From Anaerotruncus sp. G3(2012) (GTDB lineage Bacteria; Bacillota; Clostridia; Oscillospirales; Ruminococcaceae), in assembly GCF_000403395.2 (NCBI RefSeq), contig NZ_KE159677.1, positions 177,272 through 210,589 of the forward strand: 33,318 nucleotides of DNA, written 5' to 3'. This document shows positions 22,787 to 30,735 of the stretch, piece by piece. Both the position numbers and the translations under genes were made by a program. The first letter of the stretch is position 1, and each line of letters starts with the position of its first letter. The notes beneath the pieces are model-generated. The model saw only the letters and a program-made list of their open reading frames with translations. It was not told the DNA's origin and made no database searches.

Positions 22787-24229
22787 TCAGGCGTCTCCCA
22801 TCAGGAGTTCCACCACTTCCCGCAGCGTTTCCCGTTCCCCGACATTTCCTGGAAAGATCACATATGGCATCCCTGGGAATTTGCTTTCGGGACCGGTCAT
22901 CCAGACCGGAATCCCGGGTTTGATCTGTCCCATCACCTCGGCGCGATGCACCCGGAGCGCCTTGGTTCCCACGTCGCTCGAGGTAATCCCGCCTTTGGCG
23001 ATGATGAAGTTGGGGCGCACCTCCAGCAAACCGATGATACTGGTCACAGCGTCCGAAATCCGCACCGAAACTTCTAGCTGCTTGTCGGGGTCCCCGGTGG
23101 GCAGGTCAAACCGGTCCCGCCGGGTATAGACTGCCACACTCTGTCCGGCGCGGATTTTGTCCTGTGCCAGCGCCACCACCCGTTTGACCTCCCCTTCCAA
23201 TCCGCCGGGCTGCAGCACGAGATGCTGGTCAAATTGGATGAACGCGATGGGATACCGGCAGCTGCGCAGTTCTTCCATCTGCTGGGTGGTTTTGTTGACG
23301 TGCGAACCGATCAGGACCACACCGCCGTTGCGGTTCTCCTGCGGAACCAGCTCGGCGCGGGTGAGCAGGGGCCGTTCCGGGACGCCGCCCAGCACCCTGG
23401 TGACAGCGGCGGCACTGCGGAACAGGAACCGTTTCCCGGTGCGCAGCGCCCGCAGAAACGCGACTGCAAACACCTCGACATCCTGATAATCCGCGCTGTT
23501 GACGATCACCTTTCCAAAGTTTTTGACCGACAGGAGCTGCTGGGTAATCTTGTCGTAGTCCATTGCACGCAGGTCCTCGAGCGAGATGCAGACAACCTCT
23601 TCCGCCCGCACCGCGCCGCCGGACTTCTCCGCGCACCAGTCGGGCAGCGCTGAGGCGGTATACCCGAACGAGCGGTCTTTGGCAAACTCGGTCTGTCCCG
23701 CTGGGATCAGCTGGTCCCCCTCTTTCACATAATGTATATTGTTGAGGGTAAACCGTCCGCCTTCCAGAAAAAATGGATAGAGGATTTCCCCGTCAAACGG
23801 CGCCGCGCCGCAGGACTCGAGCGTCTCGCGCAACACTGCGGTTTCCAGCGGATAGTGCCCCCTCAGGGTGGAATCGCTGCGGCTGATGAGGATATAGTCT
23901 TTTCCGGCTGCGCGCGCCGCAAGGTTGACCGCTTCCGCAATCTCCCGATGTGCGGCAGTCGTCTGCGGGACGGTCATGCTCCGTGAATTGGTGAGGATGA
24001 AAAACATCCTGCCCGGCTCTTCAAACGCCTGCCGCACCGTTTGAGGCGTCCAGTCGGTATAGACCGGCACTCCATGCACCGTCTGGACGCCGGTAGGATC
24101 ATCATCCAGTACGACCACCTTTTGCGCACTCTGTGCAAGCTCCTCCGACAGCAGCGCTCCAACCCCGCTCCTGTCTGTGGCGGGCAGCTGCGCAAGTATC
24201 GAGATTTCCACCGGCTGAACCTGTTCCAT
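22787..24229 (-). CDS. Four-carbon acid sugar kinase family protein (DUF1537)
   Basis: 480 residues. N-terminal substrate domain: VVVLDDDPTGVQTVHGVPVY (the DDxPTG motif), FFILTNSRSM and YILISRSDSTLRGHYPLE. C-terminal nucleotide domain: VVLIGSHVNKTTQQ and IIAKGGITSSDVGTKAL, ending VWMTGPESKFPGMPYVIFPG. Known members phosphorylate 3-oxo-tetronates or D-threonate (OtnK, DtnK); the next gene upstream is a matching dehydrogenase, so a four-carbon acid pathway is likely. The start ATG directly follows the dehydrogenase stop (TAAATG), with GAGGGGGC upstream. The aldolase-type decarboxylase OtnC expected for the full pathway is not in the window. Confidence 0.88.
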   Translation of the reverse strand: MEQVQPVEISILAQLPATDRSGVGALLSEELAQSAQKVVVLDDDPTGVQTVHGVPVYTDWTPQTVRQAFEEPGRMFFILTNSRSMTVPQTTAAHREIAEAVNLAARAAGKDYILISRSDSTLRGHYPLETAVLRETLESCGAAPFDGEILYPFFLEGGRFTLNNIHYVKEGDQLIPAGQTEFAKDRSFGYTASALPDWCAEKSGGAVRAEEVVCISLEDLRAMDYDKITQQLLSVKNFGKVIVNSADYQDVEVFAVAFLRALRTGKRFLFRSAAAVTRVLGGVPERPLLTRAELVPQENRNGGVVLIGSHVNKTTQQMEELRSCRYPIAFIQFDQHLVLQPGGLEGEVKRVVALAQDKIRAGQSVAVYTRRDRFDLPTGDPDKQLEVSVRISDAVTSIIGLLEVRPNFIIAKGGITSSDVGTKALRVHRAEVMGQIKPGIPVWMTGPESKFPGMPYVIFPGNVGERETLREVVELLMGDA

Positions 24230-25135
24230 TTAGGATGCCCCCTCTCTATAGCTGGATTCGACGACCACACCCGCGAGCCGCTCAAAATACTGCACAATCC
24301 CGCTGTGATCCTCGTCCATGTGTCCGCCCACCTTGAGCGCCTGCATGATCTCGAAGAGCTGCGCAGTCAGCGGAAGCGGCACGTCCAGTTCATGGGCGGT
24401 CGCAATCACATTTTTGACATCCTTATGATTGATGGAGATTTTGCCGCCCGGCTTAAAATCCCGCCGGAGCATCATGGGCGCCTTGGCTTCCAGGACCGCA
24501 CTTCCTGCCAGGCCACCCCGGATTGCCTGAAATACCCGCCCCGGATCGGCCCCGGCCCTGGTTGCAAGCACCATCGCCTCGGATACCGCAGCGATCCCCA
24601 TGTTTACAATGATCTGGTTCGCGAGCTTGGTCACCGACCCGCTCCCGACAGGGCCGACCAGCGTGGCGGAAGCGCCCATCACCTCAAAACAGGGTTTTGC
24701 GCGTTCAAAATCCGCGGAATCCCCGCCCACCATAAATGCCAGCGTACCATTGACCGCGCCGGGTTCCCCACCGCTGACCGGGCTGTCCAGGAACCGGCAC
24801 CCGAGCGCCCCCAGTTTTTCAGCACATATCTTGGAGTCGCCGGGGGTGACACTGCTCATATCCACCACCAGGCTGCCGGGCGCAAGAGATCCGGCCACCC
24901 CATCCGGGGCAAACAGGACCCGCTGGACAATGCTTCCATTGGGCAGAATGGTGAATACCAGACCGCACTCCTGCCCGATCTGCGAACACGCAGCGGAACG
25001 GGCGCCGAGCCTGGTCAGGATCTCCACTCGCTCCTGGCTGACATCGTTTACCAGAAGTTTACAGCCTGCTTCCAAAAGCCGCTTGGCCATGGGAAGCCCC
25101 ATGATTCCCAATCCGATAAATCCAATCTGTTCCAT
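24230..25135 (-). CDS. Beta-hydroxyacid dehydrogenase (L-threonate / tartronate-semialdehyde type)
   Basis: 301 residues of the 3-hydroxyisobutyrate dehydrogenase family. GFIGLGIMGLPMAKRLLEAG is the NAD(P) loop, DSPVSGGEPGAVNGTLAFMV the substrate loop, GSVTKLANQI holds the catalytic Lys (K170) and HKDVKNV follows. With the DUF1537 kinase next to it the best guess is an L-threonate dehydrogenase (LtnD-like), oxidising at C2 to give the 3-oxo/2-oxo-tetronate that the kinase phosphorylates; tartronate semialdehyde reductase is an alternative. The ATG at 25135 has AGAGGAGG at 5 bases. A near-consensus promoter with an embedded palindrome lies upstream and a GntR gene is divergent. Confidence 0.88.
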   Translation of the reverse strand: MEQIGFIGLGIMGLPMAKRLLEAGCKLLVNDVSQERVEILTRLGARSAACSQIGQECGLVFTILPNGSIVQRVLFAPDGVAGSLAPGSLVVDMSSVTPGDSKICAEKLGALGCRFLDSPVSGGEPGAVNGTLAFMVGGDSADFERAKPCFEVMGASATLVGPVGSGSVTKLANQIIVNMGIAAVSEAMVLATRAGADPGRVFQAIRGGLAGSAVLEAKAPMMLRRDFKPGGKISINHKDVKNVIATAHELDVPLPLTAQLFEIMQALKVGGHMDEDHSGIVQYFERLAGVVVESSYREGAS

Positions 25136-25166
25136 AGAATCCTCCTCTGGTCTGTTTGTTGTCTTT

Positions 25167-25195
25167 ATTATACAGTATTCCGGTATACCGGTCAA
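25167..25195 (-). promoter_or_regulatory. Sigma-A promoter with internal operator palindrome, sugar-acid operon
   Basis: TTGACC, 17 bases, TATAAT on the minus strand. The spacer contains the perfect 12-base palindrome CCGGTATACCGG (25180-25191), which overlaps the -35 box by two bases. GTATAC-centred palindromes are typical of FCD-type GntR operators, and the GntR gene is divergent, so repression by steric block is likely. Confidence 0.8.
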
Positions 25196-25316
25196 CCGGT
25201 TTTGGTGCTGTTGCAAGAAAACTTTCCGGTAAAAAATCAGTATTTTTGCACAATGCCGGTTTCTTCTCTGTAAAACCGGCAAAGAAAATACCCTCTGGCA
25301 AAAAGACGGAAAAAAC

Positions 25317-25346
25317 CTGTCACAAAACCGGAGAGTATGTTATAAT
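25317..25346 (+). promoter_or_regulatory. Probable promoter of the GntR regulator gene
   Basis: CTGTCA, 18 bases, TATAAT. The -10 is exact and the -35 matches four of six. The start would lie near 25353, giving a leader of about 245 bases. Confidence 0.55.
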
Positions 25347-25357
25347 ATAGCCAACAC

Positions 25358-25597
25358 CCTGAAAAATGAGGATTTGTTTTTCAGGCGCGGGCAGAAATCC
25401 GTCCGTATGCAGAGCATGTTCGGCGACCATACAACCCCAAGCAGACATCTGTGGCAGAACCGCTGTAGGTCTGCTTGCAGAGAGGAAACCGGGCAGATGC
25501 AGGAAAAACGTGCAGGAATGCCGGGGGTATTCCTGGCAGCTTTGGCGCAGCTATGAAACGGAAAAATTCCCGCGAAAAACCGAGGAGGGGATCGCCT
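25358..25597 (+). other. Long structured leader of the GntR gene
   Basis: Between promoter and start are a 9-base-pair hairpin (CCTGAAAAA/TTTTTCAGG, 25358-25385), AGCAGAC pairing with GTCTGCT about 30 bases later (near 25440-25474), and GGAAT/ATTCC near 25513-25533. An in-frame ATG at 25553 exists without a ribosome site. I do not recognise a riboswitch class. Confidence 0.45.
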
Positions 25598-26260
25598 TTG
25601 CTGAAAACGGCGCCTTTGCAGATCAGGGCTTATGAGCATTTGCGGGAGATGATCGAGGAAAACCAGCTGGAGGACGGGGTGATCTATTCCGAAACCAGGC
25701 TGGCAAAGGAGATCGGCGTATCGCGCACCCCCATGCGGGACGCGCTGCAAAAGCTGGAACAGGAGGGGCTGATTGAGATTCTGCCCAGCCGCGGATTCCA
25801 GCTTCAGGCGATCACCCCGGAGCGGATTCAAAAAAACAACCAGGTGCGCAGCGCATTGGAATGTTATAGCGCGGTGGTTCTGACCCGGAATTTCCGCACC
25901 CCCAAGGCGCAGGAGTCGATCCGCAGGCTGGGGGAGCTGCTCGGCCTGCAGCGGAAAGTGTTCGAGGAGGATGGGGAGATTTCCGAATTTGTGCGCTACG
26001 ATCTGCAATTCCACCGGACGGTGGTGGAGTCGCTCGAAAACGAAGAACTGTCCAAGCTGTTCTGCAACCACGTCTACTGCATCCAGAAGCTCGCGAGTAA
26101 GTCGCTGCTGCATACCGGTCGTCTGGAAGCGACCCTGCGGGAACACACCGCCATCTATGACGCCATCCGCACAGGGGACCTGCTCAACATCTACGACATC
26201 ACGATGCAGCACATGGAAATTACGACCGAGATCAACCTGATTGATCTGAAAGAAGGCTGA
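25598..26260 (+). CDS. GntR family regulator, FCD subfamily
   Basis: 220 residues from a TTG start. Residues about 5-75 are the winged helix (AYEHLREMIEENQLEDGVIY, RLAKEIGVSRTPMRDALQKL, LEQEGLIEILPSRGF). Residues about 85-215 are the helical FCD ligand domain, with metal or ligand-binding candidates in RYDLQFHRTVVES, NHVYC and REHTAIYDAI. It is probably the repressor of the divergent sugar-acid operon through CCGGTATACCGG. GAGGAGGGG lies 7 bases before the TTG; the upstream ATG at 25553 would add 15 basic residues but has no ribosome site. Confidence 0.88.
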   Translation: MLKTAPLQIRAYEHLREMIEENQLEDGVIYSETRLAKEIGVSRTPMRDALQKLEQEGLIEILPSRGFQLQAITPERIQKNNQVRSALECYSAVVLTRNFRTPKAQESIRRLGELLGLQRKVFEEDGEISEFVRYDLQFHRTVVESLENEELSKLFCNHVYCIQKLASKSLLHTGRLEATLREHTAIYDAIRTGDLLNIYDITMQHMEITTEINLIDLKEG

Positions 26261-26275
26261 AATAACTGCTGCAAA

Positions 26276-26309
26276 ATGCGCCTGTCCGGTTTTATCCGGA
26301 CAGGCGCAT
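26276..26309 (-). terminator. Intrinsic terminator of gpsA
   Basis: ATGCGCCTGTCCGG pairs perfectly with CCGGACAGGCGCAT around a 6-base loop; TTTTGC follows on the minus strand, 19 bases past the gpsA stop. It also lies after the convergent GntR gene and may block transcription from both sides. Confidence 0.85.
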
Positions 26310-26327
26310 CCCTGTTAGAAACCAGTT

Positions 26328-27347
26328 TTATCTTTTGCCGCTCAACAGCCAGATAACCTCCGATTCATGCCGCGCCGGACGCCCCATCAGGTCGCGGATC
26401 GCGTCGGAGGGCTTTTTATTCTCATAAAGCACCCGGTAGACCTGCTCGATAATCGGCATCTCCACCCCCGTACGCTGTGCGAGCTGGTACGCACATTTTG
26501 CGGCGGTGTATCCCTCGACCGTCATGCCGACCTCTTCGATCGCCTGTGTGGCGGTGCGGCCCTTCCCGATCAGTTCGCCCGCGCGATGGTTGCGGGAATG
26601 TACGCTCGTACAGGTGACGATCAGGTCACCGATCCCCGAAAGGCCGGCAAACGTCTCGGTCGAGGCTCCCATCGCGACCCCCAGCCGCGCAATCTCAGTG
26701 ATCCCGCGGGTCATCAGGGCCGCTTTGGGGTTATCCCCCAGCTGAAGGCCGTCCACAATCCCGGCGGCCAGAGCAATCACGTTTTTGAGTGCGCCGCCCA
26801 GCTCCACTCCGGCCACATCGTCACTGACATAAATCCGGAACCATCTGTTCATCAGCATGTCCTGCACACGCTCGGCAGTGGCGCGGCTCCGGCTCGCCGC
26901 AACCACTGTAGTCGGCACCCCGCGCGCGATCTCCTCCGCATGGGACGGGCCTGAAAGCATGACGCTCTGATGGGTGGGCAGCTCCTCCTGCATCACGTCT
27001 GAAAGGGTCTTGAGACTGCCCTTTTCAAACCCTTTGGAGACACAGGCTGTCACCGTATCCGGGCGTATCCGCCCCTTCAGCTCGCCGCAGATCCCCCGCA
27101 CCGCAAACGACGGGGTCGCAACGATCGCGAGATCGGCGTCGATCCGCTCCGGCAGCGTACAAGTCATGGAGACTCCGTCGGGGATGCGGATGCCGGGCAG
27201 CAGTTTTTTGTGCTCCCGCTCGGTCAAAAGAGTCTCGATCTCCTGTTCGAACGGGGAATACAGATTCACCTGATGCCCATTGTTCGCGCACATGACGGCC
27301 ATCGAGACACCCATACCGCCCGCGCCCAAAATCCAGATTTTTGCCAT
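26328..27347 (-). CDS. gpsA: NAD(P)H-dependent glycerol-3-phosphate dehydrogenase
   Basis: 339 residues. It reduces dihydroxyacetone phosphate to sn-glycerol 3-phosphate for phospholipid synthesis. The nucleotide loop is ILGAGGMGVSMAVMCANNGH (the family usually has GxGxWG; Met replaces Trp), and LSGPSHAEEIARGVPTTVV, ELGGALKNVIALAAGIVDGL (with the catalytic Lys), FAGLSGIGDLIVTCTS and SRNHRAGELIGKG follow. GGAGGG precedes the ATG. In related genomes it directly follows plsY; here a low-GC gene and repeats separate the two, and gpsA has its own promoter-like boxes at 27396-27426. Confidence 0.95.
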   Translation of the reverse strand: MAKIWILGAGGMGVSMAVMCANNGHQVNLYSPFEQEIETLLTEREHKKLLPGIRIPDGVSMTCTLPERIDADLAIVATPSFAVRGICGELKGRIRPDTVTACVSKGFEKGSLKTLSDVMQEELPTHQSVMLSGPSHAEEIARGVPTTVVAASRSRATAERVQDMLMNRWFRIYVSDDVAGVELGGALKNVIALAAGIVDGLQLGDNPKAALMTRGITEIARLGVAMGASTETFAGLSGIGDLIVTCTSVHSRNHRAGELIGKGRTATQAIEEVGMTVEGYTAAKCAYQLAQRTGVEMPIIEQVYRVLYENKKPSDAIRDLMGRPARHESEVIWLLSGKR

Positions 27348-27395
27348 TCGCAGTCCCTCCTGTATTTGTTATGACAACCATACCGTTTTCTTTCA

Positions 27396-27426
27396 ATTAT
27401 AGGGACACTGGTTTAGCCTTAATCAA
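27396..27426 (-). promoter_or_regulatory. Possible gpsA promoter
   Basis: TTGATT, 19 bases, TATAAT on the minus strand, 49 bases ahead of the gpsA start. The spacing is at the long end for sigma-A. Confidence 0.5.
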
Positions 27427-27556
27427 TGTCGTGTAGATTCAAGCAATTCCAGCCTTCTGCTGTTTTTGCAGATACAAATTCACACAGATTAAAACAGGTT
27501 CGCTTGTGTACTAAGTTGTGTACCCTATTTCTTTCATTATGGAAGAAATTTTGATT

Positions 27557-28015
27557 TCACAAACTCCTCAACAAATTGGAATCTGTCAACTTCTTTTCTG
27601 TTTCAGCAATATCCTTTTCAATCAGTGGACGCATACTATCCTTATACTTCGATAAATCGGCACTCCGCAAACACGATAATATTTCTGGAATATATTGCGG
27701 CTTTGCTGAACCAACCTGTGTGAGAGCCTTTATGCATTGTCTGGCTGTAATCGGCTTTTCATCCGTTATATGTGCAAGAAAATCAGTAATTATCAAATCG
27801 AAACGGTTTTCCTCATCCCACTGAGCATTTGCCGCAAGAATATACAACACCCGATTTCTCACGAACGATTTTGGATGATTGAGCAGAGACGCAAAGTCAT
27901 CAAAATAATCATACCATTCATCTGTTTCTTGACTTTCTGCTATAATTTTATCAGCAAGAGCGCAAGCATATTTATCGTCTTTCACCGTCAACTTAGTCAC
28001 AATATTTTCTTTCAT
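27557..28015 (-). CDS. HEAT-repeat-like protein (often annotated as SufBD protein)
   Basis: 152 residues, all-helical, with HEAT-like units: DDFASLLNHPKSFVRNRVLY, ITARQCIKALTQVGSAKPQY and IPEILSCLRSADLSKYKDSM. I recognise it as a family common in gut Firmicutes; its function is unknown, probably protein binding. GGAG is 9 bases before the ATG. GC content is clearly below the neighbours (about 40%), and TTGTGTAC motifs flank it at 27504, 27516 and 28068, so horizontal acquisition is likely. It separates gpsA from plsY. Confidence 0.8.
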   Translation of the reverse strand: MKENIVTKLTVKDDKYACALADKIIAESQETDEWYDYFDDFASLLNHPKSFVRNRVLYILAANAQWDEENRFDLIITDFLAHITDEKPITARQCIKALTQVGSAKPQYIPEILSCLRSADLSKYKDSMRPLIEKDIAETEKKLTDSNLLRSL

Positions 28016-28050
28016 GACGTTCCATCTCCAAAACTCGATTTGTCATCTGC

Positions 28051-28078
28051 ATTCTAATATTTTAGACTTGTGTACCAA
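28051..28078 (-). promoter_or_regulatory. Possible promoter of the HEAT-repeat gene
   Basis: TTGGTA, 16 bases, TAGAAT on the minus strand, 36 bases before the start codon. The -35 region overlaps one of the TTGTGTACC copies. A GCCGCCC/GGGCGGC inverted pair lies further upstream at 28081-28127. Confidence 0.4.
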
Positions 28079-28215
28079 ACGCCGCCCAAACCCATGAAAC
28101 CGTTGCAGCGCAATGGATTCGGGCGGCTGATACCTTTAACTGTCAAAAAAGGCCATAAGCCTAGGTCTTGTTTGAAAATAGAGAAATAGACGGATAGAGG
28201 CTGTTTGGTATCTTT

Positions 28216-28289
28216 GGCAAGGGGGCTTTTTCTCTTGCAAAAAGCCCCCTCTTGCCGCTTTGCGGCAATTCACCCGAAAAAAGCGCTTC
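28216..28289 (-). repeat. Hairpin repeat type 2, copy 2
   Basis: GGCAAG with GGGGGCTTTTT and AAAAAGCCCCC with CTTGCC form a strong hairpin, followed by GCCGC/GCGGC, then CAATTCACCCGAAAAAAGCG. The reverse complement matches 11948-12026 in order and sequence except for the variable central part. It directly adjoins modular repeat copy C. Confidence 0.7.
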
Positions 28290-28320
28290 ATAGGAGAAAG
28301 AGTTCCGCGCTCTGCGGAGC

Positions 28321-28499
28321 GCGTCGGGGGCTCTGCCCCTCGACCCCGCAATTTTTCGAGAAAAATTGAGTAAAGCTTTAGATACTGAACAACCCCTAAG
28401 CCCCACCCTGGCAAGCTGGGAGAAATTCTTTCCTCTTCCATAATCAAAAATTTCGTCCACCTTTTCAAAGGTGGCGGGGTCGAGGGGCGGAGCCCCCGC
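28321..28499. repeat. Modular GC-rich repeat, copy C (two end modules facing outward)
   Basis: Left part, on the minus strand: AAAGC, a stem of CAATTTTT/AAAAATTG type (28349-28368), GGGGTCGAGGGGC, GAGCCCCC. Right part, on the plus strand: CCCCACCCTGGCAAGCTGGG, CCACCTTT/AAAGGTGG (28457-28474), GGGGTCGAGGGGCGGAGCCC. The central hairpins of the full unit are absent, so this is an internally deleted or minimal form with inverted ends. It lies just past the plsY stop. Confidence 0.8.
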
Positions 28500-28505
28500 C
28501 GCTCC

Positions 28506-29174
28506 TCAGCGCTTGTTATTCTGTCCGAATTTATATTCGGTGCCCGCACGCAGCCGCTGGATGTTGCTGCGGTGCTTCCAGATGCCCAGACTGCTGACAA
28601 TCAGCGAAAAGAGCAGCTCCCCCCAGAGCGGCTTGTCGAGCAGCAGGTCGACAGCGACCACGACAAATGGGTAGAGGGCAAAGCCAATAACCGAGATCAG
28701 CGAAACAATCTTGACCGCAAAGACCGTTGGAATTGCGATACCCGCGATCACCAGAAACGGAATCGGACTTACGATAACCGCCGCGCCCAGGCTGGTGAGG
28801 ACCCCCTTGCCACCCTTAAAGCCAAAAAAGAGGGGGTAGAGATGCCCGAGGATGACAAACAGGCCCGCAATATAACCGGCGTCGATCCCCTGAATCCCTG
28901 CCAGGGAAAAGATGATCCTCCCAAGCGCGACCGCAATTACCCCCTTGCCAAAGTCGCCGATGGCGGTGAATGCCGCCATCTTTTTTCCATAGCTGCGCAG
29001 GATGTTGGTCATGCCCGCGTTTCCGCTGCCATGGTTGCGCACATCGTCTTTGGCGCCAATCCGCGAGACGATCACCGCAAAACTGACACTCCCCAACAGA
29101 TAGGAAACCAGTGCCACAACCGCTGCAAACAGGCAGAGTTTCCAGTTGACAGATGCAAAAGCCACTGTCTGCAT
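28506..29174 (-). CDS. plsY: Glycerol-3-phosphate acyltransferase PlsY
   Basis: 222 residues with five to six membrane segments (VVALVSYLLGSVSFAVIVSR at the start). Family motifs: GSGNAGMTNILRSYG and GHLYPLFFGFKGGKGV, then KHRSNIQRLRAGTEYKFG. It transfers acyl from acyl phosphate to glycerol 3-phosphate, giving lysophosphatidate at the inner membrane; gpsA makes its substrate. The ATG at 29174 is preceded by GAGAGG; a GTG three codons earlier falls inside that site and is rejected. It lies 228 bases after der with nothing recognised in the gap; repeat C begins right after its stop. Confidence 0.93.
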   Translation of the reverse strand: MQTVAFASVNWKLCLFAAVVALVSYLLGSVSFAVIVSRIGAKDDVRNHGSGNAGMTNILRSYGKKMAAFTAIGDFGKGVIAVALGRIIFSLAGIQGIDAGYIAGLFVILGHLYPLFFGFKGGKGVLTSLGAAVIVSPIPFLVIAGIAIPTVFAVKIVSLISVIGFALYPFVVVAVDLLLDKPLWGELLFSLIVSSLGIWKHRSNIQRLRAGTEYKFGQNNKR

Positions 29175-29402
29175 AAAAAACACCTCTCTTCTGCGCGCCC
29201 GTATCTATCCTATGCGGCACGCGCCGGGATATGCGGAGTTCTACCCCCGCGTCAGGAACCCTCTGCGGCGGCGCTCCGAAACGCTTCACCGCGGCTTACG
29301 GGAAAGCCCGCAGCAGTGTCCCGGGTCAGCCAGCGTGAACCAGCGGCTCTCGGTCCGGGACAAAGGCCGGCGGAACTTTCCGCATAGCTTCTCAAACCGT
29401 CC

Positions 29403-30731
29403 TCAGTCCTTCCCATCCCCGCGCTCCCGCACGACGATCCGCACCGGTGTCCCCTCCAGCCCAAATGTTTCCCGGATCTGGTTTTCGAGGTAGCGCTGGT
29501 AGGAAAAATGGAACAGCTCCTTGTTGTTGCAGAAAAAGACAAACGTTGGCGGACGGGTGCTCGCCTGTGTACAGTAGAAGATGCGCAGGCGTTTGCCCTT
29601 GTCGGTCGGGGGCTGGACGCGCGCAGTCGCATAGGCGAGCAGATCGTTCAGTTTTCCGGTCGAAATCCGCATGGCATTCTGCTCGTTGACAAAGTTAATC
29701 AGCCCATACAGCTTGTCAACCCGCTGTCCGGTTTTGGCCGAGATAAACAGGAACGGCACATAGGACATAAACGAAAAATCGCTCTCGAGCTTCCTGCGGT
29801 ACTCCTGCATCGTGCGCCCGTCCTTCTCGACCGCATCCCACTTGTTGACCGCGACAATACATCCCTTGCCCTGCTCGTGCGCATACCCCGCAACCTTGCT
29901 GTCCTGCTCGGTAAAACCGACCGTCGCATCAATCATGATGACGCAGACCTCGCTCCGGTCGACCGCCATATACGCCCGCAGGACGCTGTATTTTTCGATC
30001 TCTTCATCGACCCGGGATTTGCGGCGGATGCCTGCCGTATCAATGAACACATACTTTCCGTACTCGTTTTCAACCGCCGTATCGGTCGCGTCGCGGGTGG
30101 TCCCGGCGATGTTCGAAACGATCACCCGCTCTTCCCCCGCAATCCGGTTGATGAGCGAGGACTTCCCGACATTCGGCTTGCCGATCACCGCGACCCGGAC
30201 GACCTCATCCTCCTCATCTTCCTGCTGGTCAAAGTCGATCTGTTCATAGCAGGCGTCGAGCAGGTCCCCGGTCCCATGTCCGTGGGTCGAAGATACCGCG
30301 ATCGGGTCGCCGAGCCCGAGGTTGTAAAACTCGTAAAACTCCGGCTGCGGTTCCCCCAGCCGGTCGCACTTGTTGACACAAAGGACGATCGGCTTGCCGC
30401 TCTTCTGGAGCATCGCCGCGACCTCCTGATCGGTGGCTGTCACACCGGTTTGCAGGTCGGTGACCAGCACGATCACATCCGCGCTGTCGATCGCCAGCTG
30501 TGCCTGCCTGCGCATCTGCGAAAGGATCACATCGTCCGAATACGGCTCGATCCCGCCGGTGTCCACCAGCATGACCTGCCGGCTGCGCCACTCGCACGCA
30601 CAATAGACCCGGTCGCGGGTGACGCCGGGGGTATCCTGCACAATACTGATCCGCGCACCGGCCAGTTTATTAAACAGGGTCGACTTGCCCACATTCGGGC
30701 GGCCGACAATTGCAATCAATGGTTTTGCCAT
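29403..30731 (-). CDS. der: Ribosome assembly GTPase Der (EngA)
   Basis: 442 residues with two GTPase domains and a KH-like end, the Der layout. Domain 1: GRPNVGKSTLFNKL, DTPGVTRDR, DTGG and NKCD. Domain 2: GKPNVGKSSLINRI, AGTTRDATD, DTAGIRR and NKWD. The C-terminus has RPPTFVFFCNNKELFHFSYQ, typical of the KH domain. It acts in 50S subunit maturation. The ATG at 30731 follows an AAAGGAAG site; a GTG at 30752 is the longer alternative. It starts 4 bases after the DUF512 gene stop, so the two are coupled. Confidence 0.97.
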   Translation of the reverse strand: MAKPLIAIVGRPNVGKSTLFNKLAGARISIVQDTPGVTRDRVYCACEWRSRQVMLVDTGGIEPYSDDVILSQMRRQAQLAIDSADVIVLVTDLQTGVTATDQEVAAMLQKSGKPIVLCVNKCDRLGEPQPEFYEFYNLGLGDPIAVSSTHGHGTGDLLDACYEQIDFDQQEDEEDEVVRVAVIGKPNVGKSSLINRIAGEERVIVSNIAGTTRDATDTAVENEYGKYVFIDTAGIRRKSRVDEEIEKYSVLRAYMAVDRSEVCVIMIDATVGFTEQDSKVAGYAHEQGKGCIVAVNKWDAVEKDGRTMQEYRRKLESDFSFMSYVPFLFISAKTGQRVDKLYGLINFVNEQNAMRISTGKLNDLLAYATARVQPPTDKGKRLRIFYCTQASTRPPTFVFFCNNKELFHFSYQRYLENQIRETFGLEGTPVRIVVRERGDGKD

Positions 30732-30735
30732 GGGT

